NCBI GenBank assembly: GCA_013400975.1
Contig: WBMZ01004769.1
Span: forward strand, 26,210-90,209
Reading direction: 5' to 3'
DNA from: Atrichornis clamosus
Lineage: Eukaryota > Chordata > Aves > Passeriformes > Menuridae
Length of the DNA: 64,000 bases
Position numbers and translations under genes: made by a program
Notes under the pieces: model-generated
What the model saw: the letters and a program-made list of their open reading frames with translations, nothing else
Told to the model about the DNA's origin: nothing
Database searches by the model: none
Shown: positions 47,801-61,000 of the stretch, piece by piece
Position numbering within the stretch: the first letter of the stretch is position 1
Layout of the letters: each line of letters begins with the position of its first letter

Positions 47801-49056
47801 TCCATGCAGCCATCCCGAGCCAGGATGCAGAGGCAAAATACAGCCAAGGCTGTCAAGAGACTTTCAAAAAGGACACAAACCAGGTGAACAAAGCACCGTG
47901 AATGTGCCAGCAATGTAATCTGCTCAATCTGTGGCTAAAAGGAGGAGGTGCAGATAGTCATGCACAGCAGCAAGGAATGATGACCTCGTTTCAGAGAATG
48001 GATATAGCCTGACTTAGACAGCCAAAGGTCTTCTGTTCCAGACACTCCCTGGGAGGGAGTAAATGCCTCATTATTGGTGATGAGCTGCTGCTAGCTGGGA
48101 CAGGCTGAGACTCTGACTCTCTCAATAATACGAAATCAAGGATCCCCAGCTATTTGAGTCATCAAACTACTTTGCTGAGCCTGCCTAAAAGTTTCTTCTT
48201 GTCTTAGGTGTCCAGGAATGTTCCAGTCCTGTGAAACCAACTGGTTCACAGACTCCTTGGTTGCTGAAGTTCATAGTGGTTTTTGGTCTATGTTTGTTAG
48301 TTTTCTAGTCCTTTCCAATAAAAATGGTGAAAAGAACAACAAACTCCACCAGTGACTCATTGAGGTATGTGGGATATGTATTGCTGTGGCTTTTATGACA
48401 AGACCCTACCATCACCTGCTGTCATCCACTCAAGGCCATGGCAGTCTGTCTCAGCATTCCTTCCTCATTTCTGTCAAGTGTGGTTCCCGCAATCTCATTC
48501 TCATTATCTAAAACAACACTCGAGAATTTTCCTCCAAAATATGAAGACTTTTGTAATGTCAAAACCCCAAACTTTCCTTATACAATTATTCCATCTATTT
48601 TTTCACATTGTAAAGTCTTTCTACACATGGCTGAATAATAAAAATCACTGCTTTCTGACATTTTTGTCAACTGCTGAACACACCACTCATGAATATTTAC
48701 TTAGTACTGCTGAACCAGCTCTAGAAATAGTGAGACAATGTACACTAAGTATTTAGTGTGCCTTTTGTTTTTATAAATCAAAATAATTTGGGAGTATTAT
48801 TTTTTAATCCAGTGTGCTATGTTGATTTTAGTGGTAGTGAACTCTTGTTAGATTTTCATAAATGCCTTCCCACAACAAAGCTGGACTGACATATCTCCTG
48901 ACAGCTATTTGAAAGATTAAAAAAAAAGTATTCCAGTATATGATGCCAGTTATGTAGCTAAAGGCCAGCAAGTGACCATCCTATGCATAAATCCCATGGT
49001 CTTTTTTGGGTACACAATTCAGTCAAATCATTGTTTTACTCTAAATGCTAGAGATA

Positions 49057-49076
49057 CATGTTTTTGCAAAAACATG
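49057..49076. repeat. perfect 20-bp palindrome
   Basis: The sequence catgtttttgcaaaaacatg equals its own reverse complement. It overlaps an 18-nt word (49068-49085) that also occurs at 27807-27824. Confidence 0.6.
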
Positions 49077-52000
49077 ACGGTACTTACACCATCAGGCCTT
49101 TCATTACCTTACCACTAATTTAAAGCAATGCACATCCAAAGCTATTCATGTGGTTTTAACAGCAAATATTTATCACATAAACAGTGTTTTGTGCTCACCT
49201 TAGAATGCAAGGCTTAAGAAAAGACAGGTTCTCTCTTTGATTTTATTTAAATGTAGCACTGTTTTCCATGGGCAGAGTGGCATGAGCCCTTAACTTTTTA
49301 TGACACATACAATACAGAGAAAAGTTAGCACCACCTATTTAATCACCGTCTTAACTGCTAAAATATCCTTTATCTGCTACTACAAACTGTAGCAGACGGC
49401 ACCTCTGATACGGCCAATGAACTTTTCTTCATTAGCATCACACAACCTCCGTTTTCATATTCTTACAGTCCTTACCTTTACTCCATCACATAGCAAGTTC
49501 TAAATAGGGAAAAGGCAACTTAAAAGAGGATAATAAGAAGAGATATTTCAAGTTTGCATAAAATAGGACAAGGCCAATTACAAATCCCAACACTCCAAAC
49601 AGTGCCCATCCAACACATATCTATTTACAGGAAAAAAAGGCATGAAAGTCATTTCATGATCACATCCAAATACGGACATTTATAGAAAATCAATATTAAT
49701 TCACTGTTACATAACCTAGTACAAGTTTCCAATCAAGATGGTGTTGTCACTTTGTCTTACAAATATTGTACAAATGGCTCAAAGGTATTTTTCCGTAACA
49801 GTTTCTTCAAGAGTTCATTTCTACCTTTTCACTTTTGAATATTTAGATTAAAAGGCTTATGATGTCCCTGTAATTTATTGAATTTTTATTTACCTTATAG
49901 ATACACTTATGTTCATCTGGTGTTTCAGAGTATGCAATTAAGTGCCCATAATGCTGGTTTATTGACTGAAATGCCAGTTGTTTGCTGGAACACAGACAGC
50001 ATTTCAGGTCAATATTTTATTGACTTGATGCACTTAAGTAATAGAATAATGCTAGAGTTGTATGTATGTGCCAGGTGAATGCACAGATTAATTAGTCTCA
50101 TGACAAAGTAATTATGCAGAAGATATAGAATTTAAATGTTTATAGTCAGAACAGTAGCACAGACAAATATGCTGAGAGGCCTCTAAAACATCTCGCCATG
50201 CCACAGATGGATTAACAATTTCAACTAAACCCTCAAAAGTACTATTTCTTTAAATATTATCTAGGTAAAAAGTGTAGATTAATTCATGGTGAACAGGTGG
50301 AGGAGAAGAGAGCTGAGAGGTGCATTTCAAAAAAGAGAAAAAAACTTGAATGCCAGATCTTTTACTACAAAGAAAATAAGTCTTACTCAGTTGCTTTGAA
50401 GATTGTCAGAAACATGCTTGCAAATTTTAAATATACCAGGGCTATCTAGTTTTGTTACTGTGATTGTATGTTTTCTAATGCAGGATATAAAAATGTCTTC
50501 AAGTACATCATGAAGCACTGATGAGTCAAAGGTTCAGCACTAAGACACCATCTGATTTTCAGTCCAGTTCAGCTCCCAGTCTGCCATCAAATCAGATTGA
50601 GATAAACTGGGTCTAAATAACACCCATTAAACTTTACTTGCTCTCTTTATGACCAGTATTTTCTCACTGGAAATATTTAGAGAAATTTCAAAATGGAGCT
50701 GTCATTTTGTACTGCTAAGAGCAAAGTGGTTCACTTCAGAAAGTGCCTCGGGTGACTATCTGGCTGCTAATGTCACTTTGAGGAATGTCTGAGGAAATAT
50801 TTCTTTGAATGGGTCTTTTGCATCTTGTTTTGATCTACTTGGCATCCATTTTGCACATTTGTTAACCCAGCTGCTTGATCCTTTACGTGTATCTGTCATT
50901 CTAGAGAAATCAGTTTTATATCTACAGTTCATCAGCTATCTGCTGATAGCACAGCACCTATCTGCTATCAGCTCTTCAAACTGAGTTTATTATCCTTGTT
51001 ATAGCATTAGTACCAGGACAGCTTAAACCTGCAGCTCATTTCCAAGCAAGAACAGTTCTAGCAAATAAACCTGTCTAATTTAATAACAAAAAGGAAGCTT
51101 CTTTTCCTTCTAAGCTTGTTAAATTGCTAAATAGCCTTTGTGGTGTTGGGATACTTTCTAAATGTAAACCTGTGTATAGTCAAGTCACTTGAATTGTAAA
51201 ACTTATTGGCCACACATTTTTCCTGCTGCTGTTCAGGCACACCTCAAACGTCCCCCCAGTGCAAACAAATTGGCAAAAATTAATTTTCTGCAGCCATTAT
51301 CTTCTACCTTCTATTTCTTCACCTTAAAGTACAACTTACACCAGGACATTTTGTTCCCACCTTGGGGACATAAGGATAGTGAAAATAGGATATTATCACA
51401 TTAATTTCTGAAGTTTAACTTGAGTATAAGGGAAGTGGGGGACAAAAAAAACAGGGAGAGGATGAGGGCATCATCACACACACAAAATGAAAACAAACAA
51501 ACAAACCCAGCAAAAGCCAAACCCAAACAGGCCAAGTGCATAAAAGTCTGACAAATAGCATTGGAGAATAAGCTCTTAGTTTGCCATTTCACATAAGGCT
51601 TCTGTAGGGTGACATTCCCCACCACTGCAGGAATGGAGCAGGCAATGAGCTCTATGATAATCCTTAACTAACTATGAAGACCCCCTTGGCAGTATTGTTC
51701 TGATATTTGGATAGAGACAAAGAAAGAGGGTACAAAATCCAGTATTTCTATACAATCACCCAAACAAACACTATTTGGGAAAATAATTCTCAAGCTATTC
51801 AGGTTGTTTTACAGAGTTTTGTGAAGAAAACAGTGTTCCTGCTTTAGGCTTGTAGGTCTTACATTTCCATCTCATTACTTCCTTGCAAGTTGTGCAAAAT
51901 TTGCAGTTGCCTACTGGCAGCTAAAAGCTGGTATCAAAGCCCTGCTTTAATTAACAGAAAACTGTACACAGAGCTCAGGGGGCTTCACTCAATTTGCTAA

Positions 52001-55000
52001 ATAGAGAAATTGTTGGAGGTACTTGTTAATATGAGAAGATAATTATGGAAACTCACATATAAACATACCTTCCACACAAATTTTCACTTTGTGGCCTTAT
52101 TAAAAGTGTTCAGTACTACTCTTGATAGCAAAGAGGTGCAAAGCCTGAGGGGTGGGTGGAGCGCATCTTTCTGCTGGTTCCACTCAGCACTTTTGAGATT
52201 TAACTGCCAAATTTTTCAAGGGTTGAATGAGGCAATTTTGTATATTGCTCAATAAATTCTAATGTAACATAGCCCACTTTCCCTGTGTCCTTGAAAGAGG
52301 GGTATTTCCATAGGCTTCACCAATGTCAAGTCCCCTTCATTTATTTTCATAGAGCATGAGAACTCCACGTGGAAGTTTTGGAAGACACTGGCTGTATATT
52401 TCACCATCTTGTTTCCAAAAGCACAAGAGAAAATTGTGAAAGTTTTCAAACCTAAATTCTGCATGTTGTTGAATTTCTTTCAATTAACTCTAATCTCTCA
52501 TCTCATCTTCCTCCACCTGATGCAGCATTTGTTATGTAATTCTAAAAGCTTGCATATCTATTAAACATTGTTAAGACGAGACTATTATTAAGAATTCAAT
52601 ACTCCATACAAGATCAGACATGTATTAAATATAATGGCAATTTGAACATATTGTAATGAGAGGTAGAACCAATTGATGCAGTTACTGGTGATACATCTTC
52701 TTCATTTTCAGTTACAAATGATCTATTTACTATAACAAAATAAAATGTAACTGTTTGTTTTGCAATTCAGACCCTACTGGCTGCTTGTTTCAAAAGAAGA
52801 TGGAAGTGTTCTCTGATTTTTGGTCTCTACCTTTTTAGTGGATGTAGTCTTGGTATGGATTTACATACCCCCCTGCTTCCCCCCTTAGCCAGTAAACTAA
52901 TGTTTGTTCTATACTTCTTGATTAAAATAAGAAAAAAACTATGCCTGCATTCTGTTGATGAACATCTGTTCAAGACAGTTAAATGCAAATTCATGTTTAT
53001 TGTTTAATTTGCTGGGTGGGCTCAACACCACTGAATTCTCTCCCCATGGGAATTCTACACCTATTGATATTCAAATAGGCCTGCATTGTTCACCCCTCAC
53101 CCAGTCAGCACATCCAAATATTGACAATTTTCTTCTACCACTGCCACACCTGTAGCTGCAATGAATAAGAATAAGCAATGTCCTTTGGAAAAAGGCATTG
53201 ATTATGTCTATAAATAAGATGAAGGAATGCAAATTAGTATCCATTTTGGAAACAAGAGGCTTTCCAAACATAAAACATTTGAGTCCAAAGTGCCTGACAC
53301 TTTTCCCTAACATGTATCCTTAGAGAATGCTTAAAATTAGAGCAATCACTTCAAAACGTCTGCATTTTTTTGGTCTTGTCCAGTTTTACAACATAATTAT
53401 TTTTAGTAATAGATTTTTTCAGAAGACTTTTCAAGACAAACTACTTGATTTTACATCATTCCCGTGAGGTGAATGCAGATGTGGTGGATGTTTTGTTTGG
53501 GTTTTGCTTGTTTGTTTTTTTAGCTTTTTTCTAACTGATGAGAAAACTAAGATGGCAGGGTCACCAGCTCAGTATGACATTCAGCACCCAATGCACTGAA
53601 AAACTCTAATTCTCATTAATTTAGGTTAAGGTTGTGTGTACATCTCAGCTGATATAAGGCATTCAAAATTACAGATCTCAATGCAATTTTCCAAGGTCAG
53701 ATGAGTCAAGACAGAAAAGAAAGGAGAATTCATAAATTCCCTCCTCTATAGCACATTTTATAATTACCAACAGACTCACAACAACCACACAAAGAACTCC
53801 AAGTTGTACCATTGCAAAATAAAACATTCTGCAAAAAAGTGAAGTCCACCTGCACTTCTTTTAGCTGAAATTTTCCAACTTGCTTTTGTATATTCAGCAG
53901 AAGCTGAGTTCTGATTTTAAAGGGGGAAAGCACAGCGCTCACCTACCCAATAGGTGAATTTTTTCCAACATTCAAATCAGAGTGAAGAAGTGAAGAACTA
54001 ACACACAATTTTCTCAGCCACAATCCAGACTCAGATAGAGCAGTGTGGACCAGATTTTCACTTACCAAAAGGACACCAGTTAGATAGAGTAGTTTCTAGT
54101 AAATGCACTCAACCAGTATTGAGGGCATTTAAATTTCTTTCCTGATGCAGACCAAAGTCTCACATGTGACCTTGAGAAGTTCATGATCTCTCTGAAATTT
54201 GCATCTGGGAAATCCTCACAATAATGATTCTGTCTGTTTCACGTACATTGCAAACTCTTCAAATTAGGGTCTGCACCTTATCACATGTTTATTTCAGTAA
54301 AAATTCTCAATTAAGTACCAAACTCATCATTGTTCTCTGAGTTTCCACAATATATAAATACACTAAGAATTATTTGAATATTCTAAATCATGCAAGTCAA
54401 TGTCAGGAGACATTTTATCTCATTAAAGGGAATGTCAGGAGCCTCTTTATCCCACTTATTCTGCAATTGGTGAACATTCATCCACCTCACTGTGGGTAGA
54501 AACACCTCTCACTTTCAGAAGATATGATATTTTTATGCACACACTTATATGCAGCTGTTATTAAGAATGCAGTCACATCATTTTTTATTCTAATAGTGGG
54601 AGTACATAATCAGTTCAAGTGCTGCACTAGTAAGGAGAATTCAAGACAAATTATAAGTCATAGATAATTACTATTAATAGAAAATATGCCTCAAGGAGAA
54701 TGGAGTTATTAGATAAACATCATTGCAGTGCTTAGTAGTTCGGGAGTGGATAAAAGAAAGGAGAATGAGTTGCTCTGGGATTCCTCACCCTGTAGTAGTT
54801 GAAAAGATATTTTTTTAGAATCCTTTCTGTTCCTAGGCACATAAATGCAGATTTCATTTAAGAGGCATGAGGAACTCCAGCACAGTTCCATCTTGGAGCA
54901 GTATTTGGTACTGCTGCAGGAGATGCCCCAGTCCCTTGGCCAAGGCAAAGGCTCACTCATGAACGCCTTCCTGCCTCAAGGCACCACGGCTGAGCTCCCC

Positions 55001-58000
55001 ACAGCAACACTGCTGGAAACAGCAATTACTTCGCAAAAGCAGGATGTCGTGTATGTGGCCTGGCTGCTTTACATTTGAATTTGCACAGAGGTGACACTGT
55101 TTGCTAGCTGTGGTAAGCTTCGTGCCCTGTACTGGATGAAATCTTTCTAAGATTGCTCCCCCTCTTCTCTTCTGAAATTTCCTGGGAATCTTTTGCTCTT
55201 CCTTTCCTCTCCACTTCAAAAGCTGGACAGGGTGCCTAAGTGAGGTGGTTCAACAGCAGGGAGCTGATGCCTGTGGGATATGGGCCTGGGCAAGGCTGCT
55301 GGAAACTGAGAGGAGCACTCAGGCAGCAGCAACGTGAGAGCTGATATTAACACTGTCTTTGTGTTTTGTGAGTGAGAAACAGTCTCCATGGGAGTTACAC
55401 AAAAGTCACAATCCATACAGCTGCCTGTTTGAGTCTCTGTCACATTACATGTGACTTCCCAGACACAGTTCTGTGGCTTTTTTTATCAACACATCAACAC
55501 AAGCTCACAGGGGCACAACTTCCCTGTTGTATTGAACAGTAGTGCCAAGTTTGGCACAGTTTGATCACCCTCTGTGTAAAGTCATGTCTCAGAAGGGACA
55601 TCTGTGGACTCAAGTGGGAGGCAATGATGGACCTCTCCTGCCAGCTGGCTGAGGGGCAGCAGGGATGTCAACTGCGAAACATCTGCTCTTCCGTCTGCAA
55701 GAGCCATGGTGGCAAAGCTTCCTTCTGGGCAGTGGGGGAAGATACAAATGTGTATTTTCTAATTATGCAATTGCACTCTCCTGCTTATTTTCCATTTGGG
55801 AAACAGGGCAAATTGGCACAACTAGAAGTTTTGCTTACTAATGCACACATGGATCAAACTGGAATCAGTATTACATAGCAGAAAGGAGAGTCAAAACAAT
55901 TCTCAAGCTCTAACCAAAGAAATGACAAGAGTTATGATGTCTAGTAATTTGGTGCAAAGGAACGCAGTAGTCCTGTAATAGAAATGACATGAGGGAATAT
56001 CTGAAGCCAAAGACTAGATTCCATGATACATATAAATTTTTCCTTTATAAGTCACAGCAATCAGAAGTGACATGATTTTTCTTTGAGATACTTCACAAGA
56101 AAAGCTCGTTCATGAATTCAAGAACCTCTCATAGCTTTATTTATTCATTAGAGGTACACCAGAGCAGCCCTGTGGCCATCATTGGCCACAAACACACCTG
56201 GATGGACATTTCAAAGTGTTTGCACATTTCCGCTCTTAAATCTTCAGCAACTTGTCATGTGCCTGACAGGTACACAAGTAGGTTCCCAACGCAGAACTTG
56301 TAACAGCTGGGTTTGGTACTCACAGCATGAGTATTCTCCACCAAAATACAGGGCATGGAGAACCCCTTACTGCAGATTTGGACTCTGAAACACTTAATGC
56401 AAATATAAAGTAGAAAAGTGAGACAACAAAGACCGAGGCAACTTCAGCAAGTCTTCTGAATCATGACACTGCATTCTGATTCACTGTCTGAATGGCAGCC
56501 TAAAATTCTCAGTTGGTCATTCTTAAATGTCTTCATATGAAATAAAATGATGTATCACACATTAATAGGTTACCTAAATTTATCCTTTAAAAATAAATAT
56601 TTAAAAAAATCCCAGGTTCTTAAGTTAAAGGAAAACCCTTGATCTGGAAATTTGGGCAAATAAAACAGGAAAAGAAATCTCTGAACTCTCTCTGCCAGCA
56701 TCCTGGTCATAGGGAGCGGGCCAGAAGCCTGAACAATGTGCACGTGTACAGAAAGTGGAAAATCCACATTAAGAAAAGTGAGATGGAAATCACTAGATAA
56801 GGACTTAATATTTCTGAATGACCCCGCCTTTAAATCAGGGGATATCTACAGTCAAACACAACTTTAGAGCTCTGCTTGTCAAAGCTCTCAGAAGCAGATT
56901 TTCGCACAGTTGATGTTTGGAGCTCTGTTGCCAAGGGAGGAGAGCTGACAATGAAGTGCTGTCATTAAGACCACACAACTAAACTCTTCTTTCAGGAAAC
57001 AAGTGGCAATGTAATGTAAAAATAGTTGCAGCTATTCAGGATTGTTTTGTTGTGGCTTTATGTATATTTTGTTGGCTTTCTTAAAGATGGGAATATCTCT
57101 TCCAAATGTGATGTTTGAAAAGTACCCTCATAAGGATGGCTAAAATTAGAATGAATAGAACTAGAATAAACACAATTTCATATTATTTTTCATCTGTTAT
57201 TATTTTCAGCTCTCCATTTAACTGTGAACGATCATGAACAAAATTTGTTTCTCTTACTAATGATACAGTCCTCTTACTCTTTCATGTGGGATCACTCAGA
57301 TTGAAATACACTAATGAGGCTTTCAGAGCTGAGCTCACATTTTCCGTTTTCTTTGAGCACTGCTTCAGAAAGCAGATTTGCTATTTGTGGAAGCAGAAAA
57401 GATGAAGAAGCCTTGGAAATGGACCCAGGGGGGTCGAAGGGATGATCCTCAGGATGCACCGTTGCCTTGTAAACCAAGGAGGTTGGGGTGGGTTGATAGA
57501 GGAAGCAGTGTGAGCAACCTGCACCCTACCACATTCCAACAGTACCTAATGTTTAGCTTTTCAAAGGTGTACAGCACTAAATTTATACAGAATCAGGGAG
57601 GTGATTTACAATATAAGTCTATGTTACACCAAAGTAATTCAATGTAAACCCAGAGCTTCCAACAGGCTGAGAAGCAGAGACACTTAGGAATGGGCAAGAG
57701 TCTACAGGAGTTCATTTGTACACAGGAATAACAAAGCACTCTTGCTCAAATACAAAATAAAAACAAACCCCAGAACACTCAGGCAGATATATAATTACTC
57801 CATAATAGGTTTTTCCTCAAGACAAAATAAAAATTAAAATAATGGCATCTTGCTTCTGTAGTATCTTACGACAGCAGCAGTAGTTACATTAATAATGAGA
57901 GGTTAAGCAAGCTACAGATGAATGTTGTAGGTTAGGAAGCTTTTTGTACTACTATTTGTATACTGGAAATACATTAAAAAACCTAGAATAGACTGGTTAA

Positions 58001-61000
58001 AAATCAAGAAGCCTACAGGAACAGAAAAGAAAAAAAAAGAGAGAATCAGAAACTTACACAGAAAAAGAATTAGAAGAATGCAGTTCTATAAAGGGACAAA
58101 AATAAAAACCTGCAAATATTAACAGGAAGGCAGGAAGAAAAAAATGAATACCAAACATCATTCCAGACCCTTGAGAAGGTGATTTCAAAGGAAACAGGGA
58201 GATAAATGGATGACAACATGCATATTAATGAGCCCAAAGCAATTCTCAATTACAGTTCATTATCATTAACCATTTGAAAAGTAAAAAGCAGATAAACAAC
58301 TCGGCCTGCTCTAGCAGGACTTGAAAATTGCCTGGCAAGAGACGCTTCCCTCTCAGGAATTCTAAGCAACGGCAAAGAGCCTCTGAATGCAACACTTAGG
58401 ATTCAATTCAGATAATAAGAAAAGACTTGGGGAAATGGGAGCTGAGTTGCATTATCAAGAAGACAACACACTAGTCATAATATTTGAACTCTCTGTTAAA
58501 TACATTCTCCCATGCTGACCTGCAATAATACTCCAGTCTGAGCACCAGGTTGCAATGCAACTCCCCTGACCTTTCCACCTTCATTTGACCTTTTCATCTC
58601 TCGCCCAGCCCCTCTCATTCTGAAGTAATGCCCTGTCAGCAGGTTCCAGGGTCTGCTGATTGTTTTCCTGGTGTTCCCTAATGTAGGAGCCTTCCCTGCA
58701 GACTGCTGACTAAATACAATTCCCATGCAACTGCACACATGCTGGGGATCTATTCACAGCACACACATTATAGGTTCAATGTCAAAAGTTTCTTGCCTTG
58801 TAAGTATTAAATGAGCTACCTGCCTCGCTTAGATCCTGAATTAAGTTTGGGAAGGAACAAGGATATCAGTAGGGGAAAGGATTTAGAAACTTAAAGAGCA
58901 AACAGACTGGTAGAGAAACTTTGGGAACCAAAGACTGTACTTGCTATAAAGAGTGCAGTGAGCTCTGTCTGACACATTGAACACGCTTTAGAAACTCCTT
59001 CTCCTCTCACAGCCTGTGACTGGCTGCTGTGGGAGCCCAAGCCTCCTTGGGATGAGTGTCTAGAATGTAATAATTTGCAGAAATATGGAAGGGTTTTGGT
59101 GACCTACTGGAGCTGGAAACAAAGGAGGAGAGCTCGGCAGCTTCTCAGCTCCACCATCTACCAAAACAAACAGGTTTTGATGTTGGGAGTCTGGCATCAA
59201 GCATTTCATTCACAGAGCAGATGAGGCACCAGAAGGAAGGTGCTGGAGTAGCCTCCTGCAAAGTAATCAAGAGTTTTGCACCTGTGAAGAGATTCCCAGT
59301 GGGCTACCTCGGAGTCAGCTTCCCTCCGGACAAGGGGGTGTACCTGTGCCTTCCCAGGGGACTGCCCTCCCTCAAGGCCGTGGCAAGGGTTTGTGCCTTG
59401 TGGACACCGTGGGTGTCCCTGTGTGGCACAGAGGCTCCAGCTCCCAAGGGCAGGTGGGTCCTTCTGCCACGGCACAGGCAGCAGTTCCCAGTCAAAATTT
59501 CATTAATAGTGTAATCTGTTTTAAACCTATTTCATCTCTATTCAAAAACAGCTTTGTCTGTGCCAAAGCTTCATCAATAAACAATATATAAGCCCTTTTC
59601 CAGCAGGCTTTCGACCACAGGGAGATGAGAATGTCATAAATAACTTCTGTTTCCGTCATAATAGATGTGTGTATGCCCTAACCGTCCCAATAAAAGCCTG
59701 TGTCAAGGAAACAGTGGAAAAGAGCCTGGCAAAGAGAGAGAAATCTTGCAATAATTCGGTATGAAAACCAGAGAGGATCAATGCAGTACTTCTTTTCATT
59801 CTTTTACTTACTGAATCTTATTTACAAACGTACAACTTTTGGAAAATACAATGCATTCTTGATATTTTTCCTCTTTTGATGTTACAAAGTCTTCTGCTTT
59901 CATAGCTCCATTCTATGTGAAGTAGGAGACCATTTTGCTAACCTCCAAATTTTGTAAGATTTTCTTAATTGGAGCTTGAAATAAATTTGTGTCCTGCCAC
60001 CAGGTCTGCAGTACAATAATTAGTGATTCCCTTGATGTGAGAAACCTTTATTTTAACTTTTTAAAAGTAAGTTGCTTTAAACTTTTATTACTATCTTGCA
60101 TCTAGTACAGAAGGAATAAAGCATTTGTACAACACTAGACCATTACAATTTCTACCAACATTTTATTTCTTAATCAAAAGCTGAGTCTGTGCATACCATC
60201 AGAAATAGGAACTGTTCGGGTTTGTTTAATGATGCTGTATCGTAAAGTTACCAGACAAAGAATTTGTTTGGAAGTTCCATTTCTTTCAACATAACAATAC
60301 AGTTCTTGCTCTTTATGATGAAATCAGGCAACCATTCGAGTTTGTACAGTACACACTTCATAATGCTTTTTTTCTTCCAAAACTGGTATTGTTTAGTCCT
60401 AGTCAGAATTTCAGGGCAAGTGCTGAGAACAAATCCATCCTTTTGAAACCTTTTCTCTACTGAAATTAGCAGCTTTGATACCTAGCTCTACACAATACTT
60501 CCAACACTTCTAAATGGGAATGATCTGCTTTTCCAAGTTTTTAATAGACTAAGCAGAAAACTACATATACGTAGTTGTTCAATATTTGCATTCCATCATT
60601 AACATTTAGGAATTGTATCCTGATATTTTGAAAGCATTTGAATATTTCTTGAAAGGATATTCTTTAACTAATTACACAGCAGCTTCTCTGTAGTACATAA
60701 ATCTGATTTTGTGTTACATTTTAATTTGATGTTGGAGCGCTGTGGGATGCTTTCCCATAAGAAGAATTATTTTGTCCAAAGCAACAGAAATGTACATGGT
60801 CACTACAGGGTTTGGGAAAACAGAGCAGAAATAATTCATTTGGATAAAGAACCTGAACTGCAAGACTTGTACATTTGTGCAGACATCCTTCAGACACTTC
60901 AACCAGAGTTAACCTGTCATAAGATCTTTGATGAGAGGGGCTCTAATGACATCTCTTTTAGCAATTAACAGCACCTCTTCTGAATTCAAATGTGTTTAAG

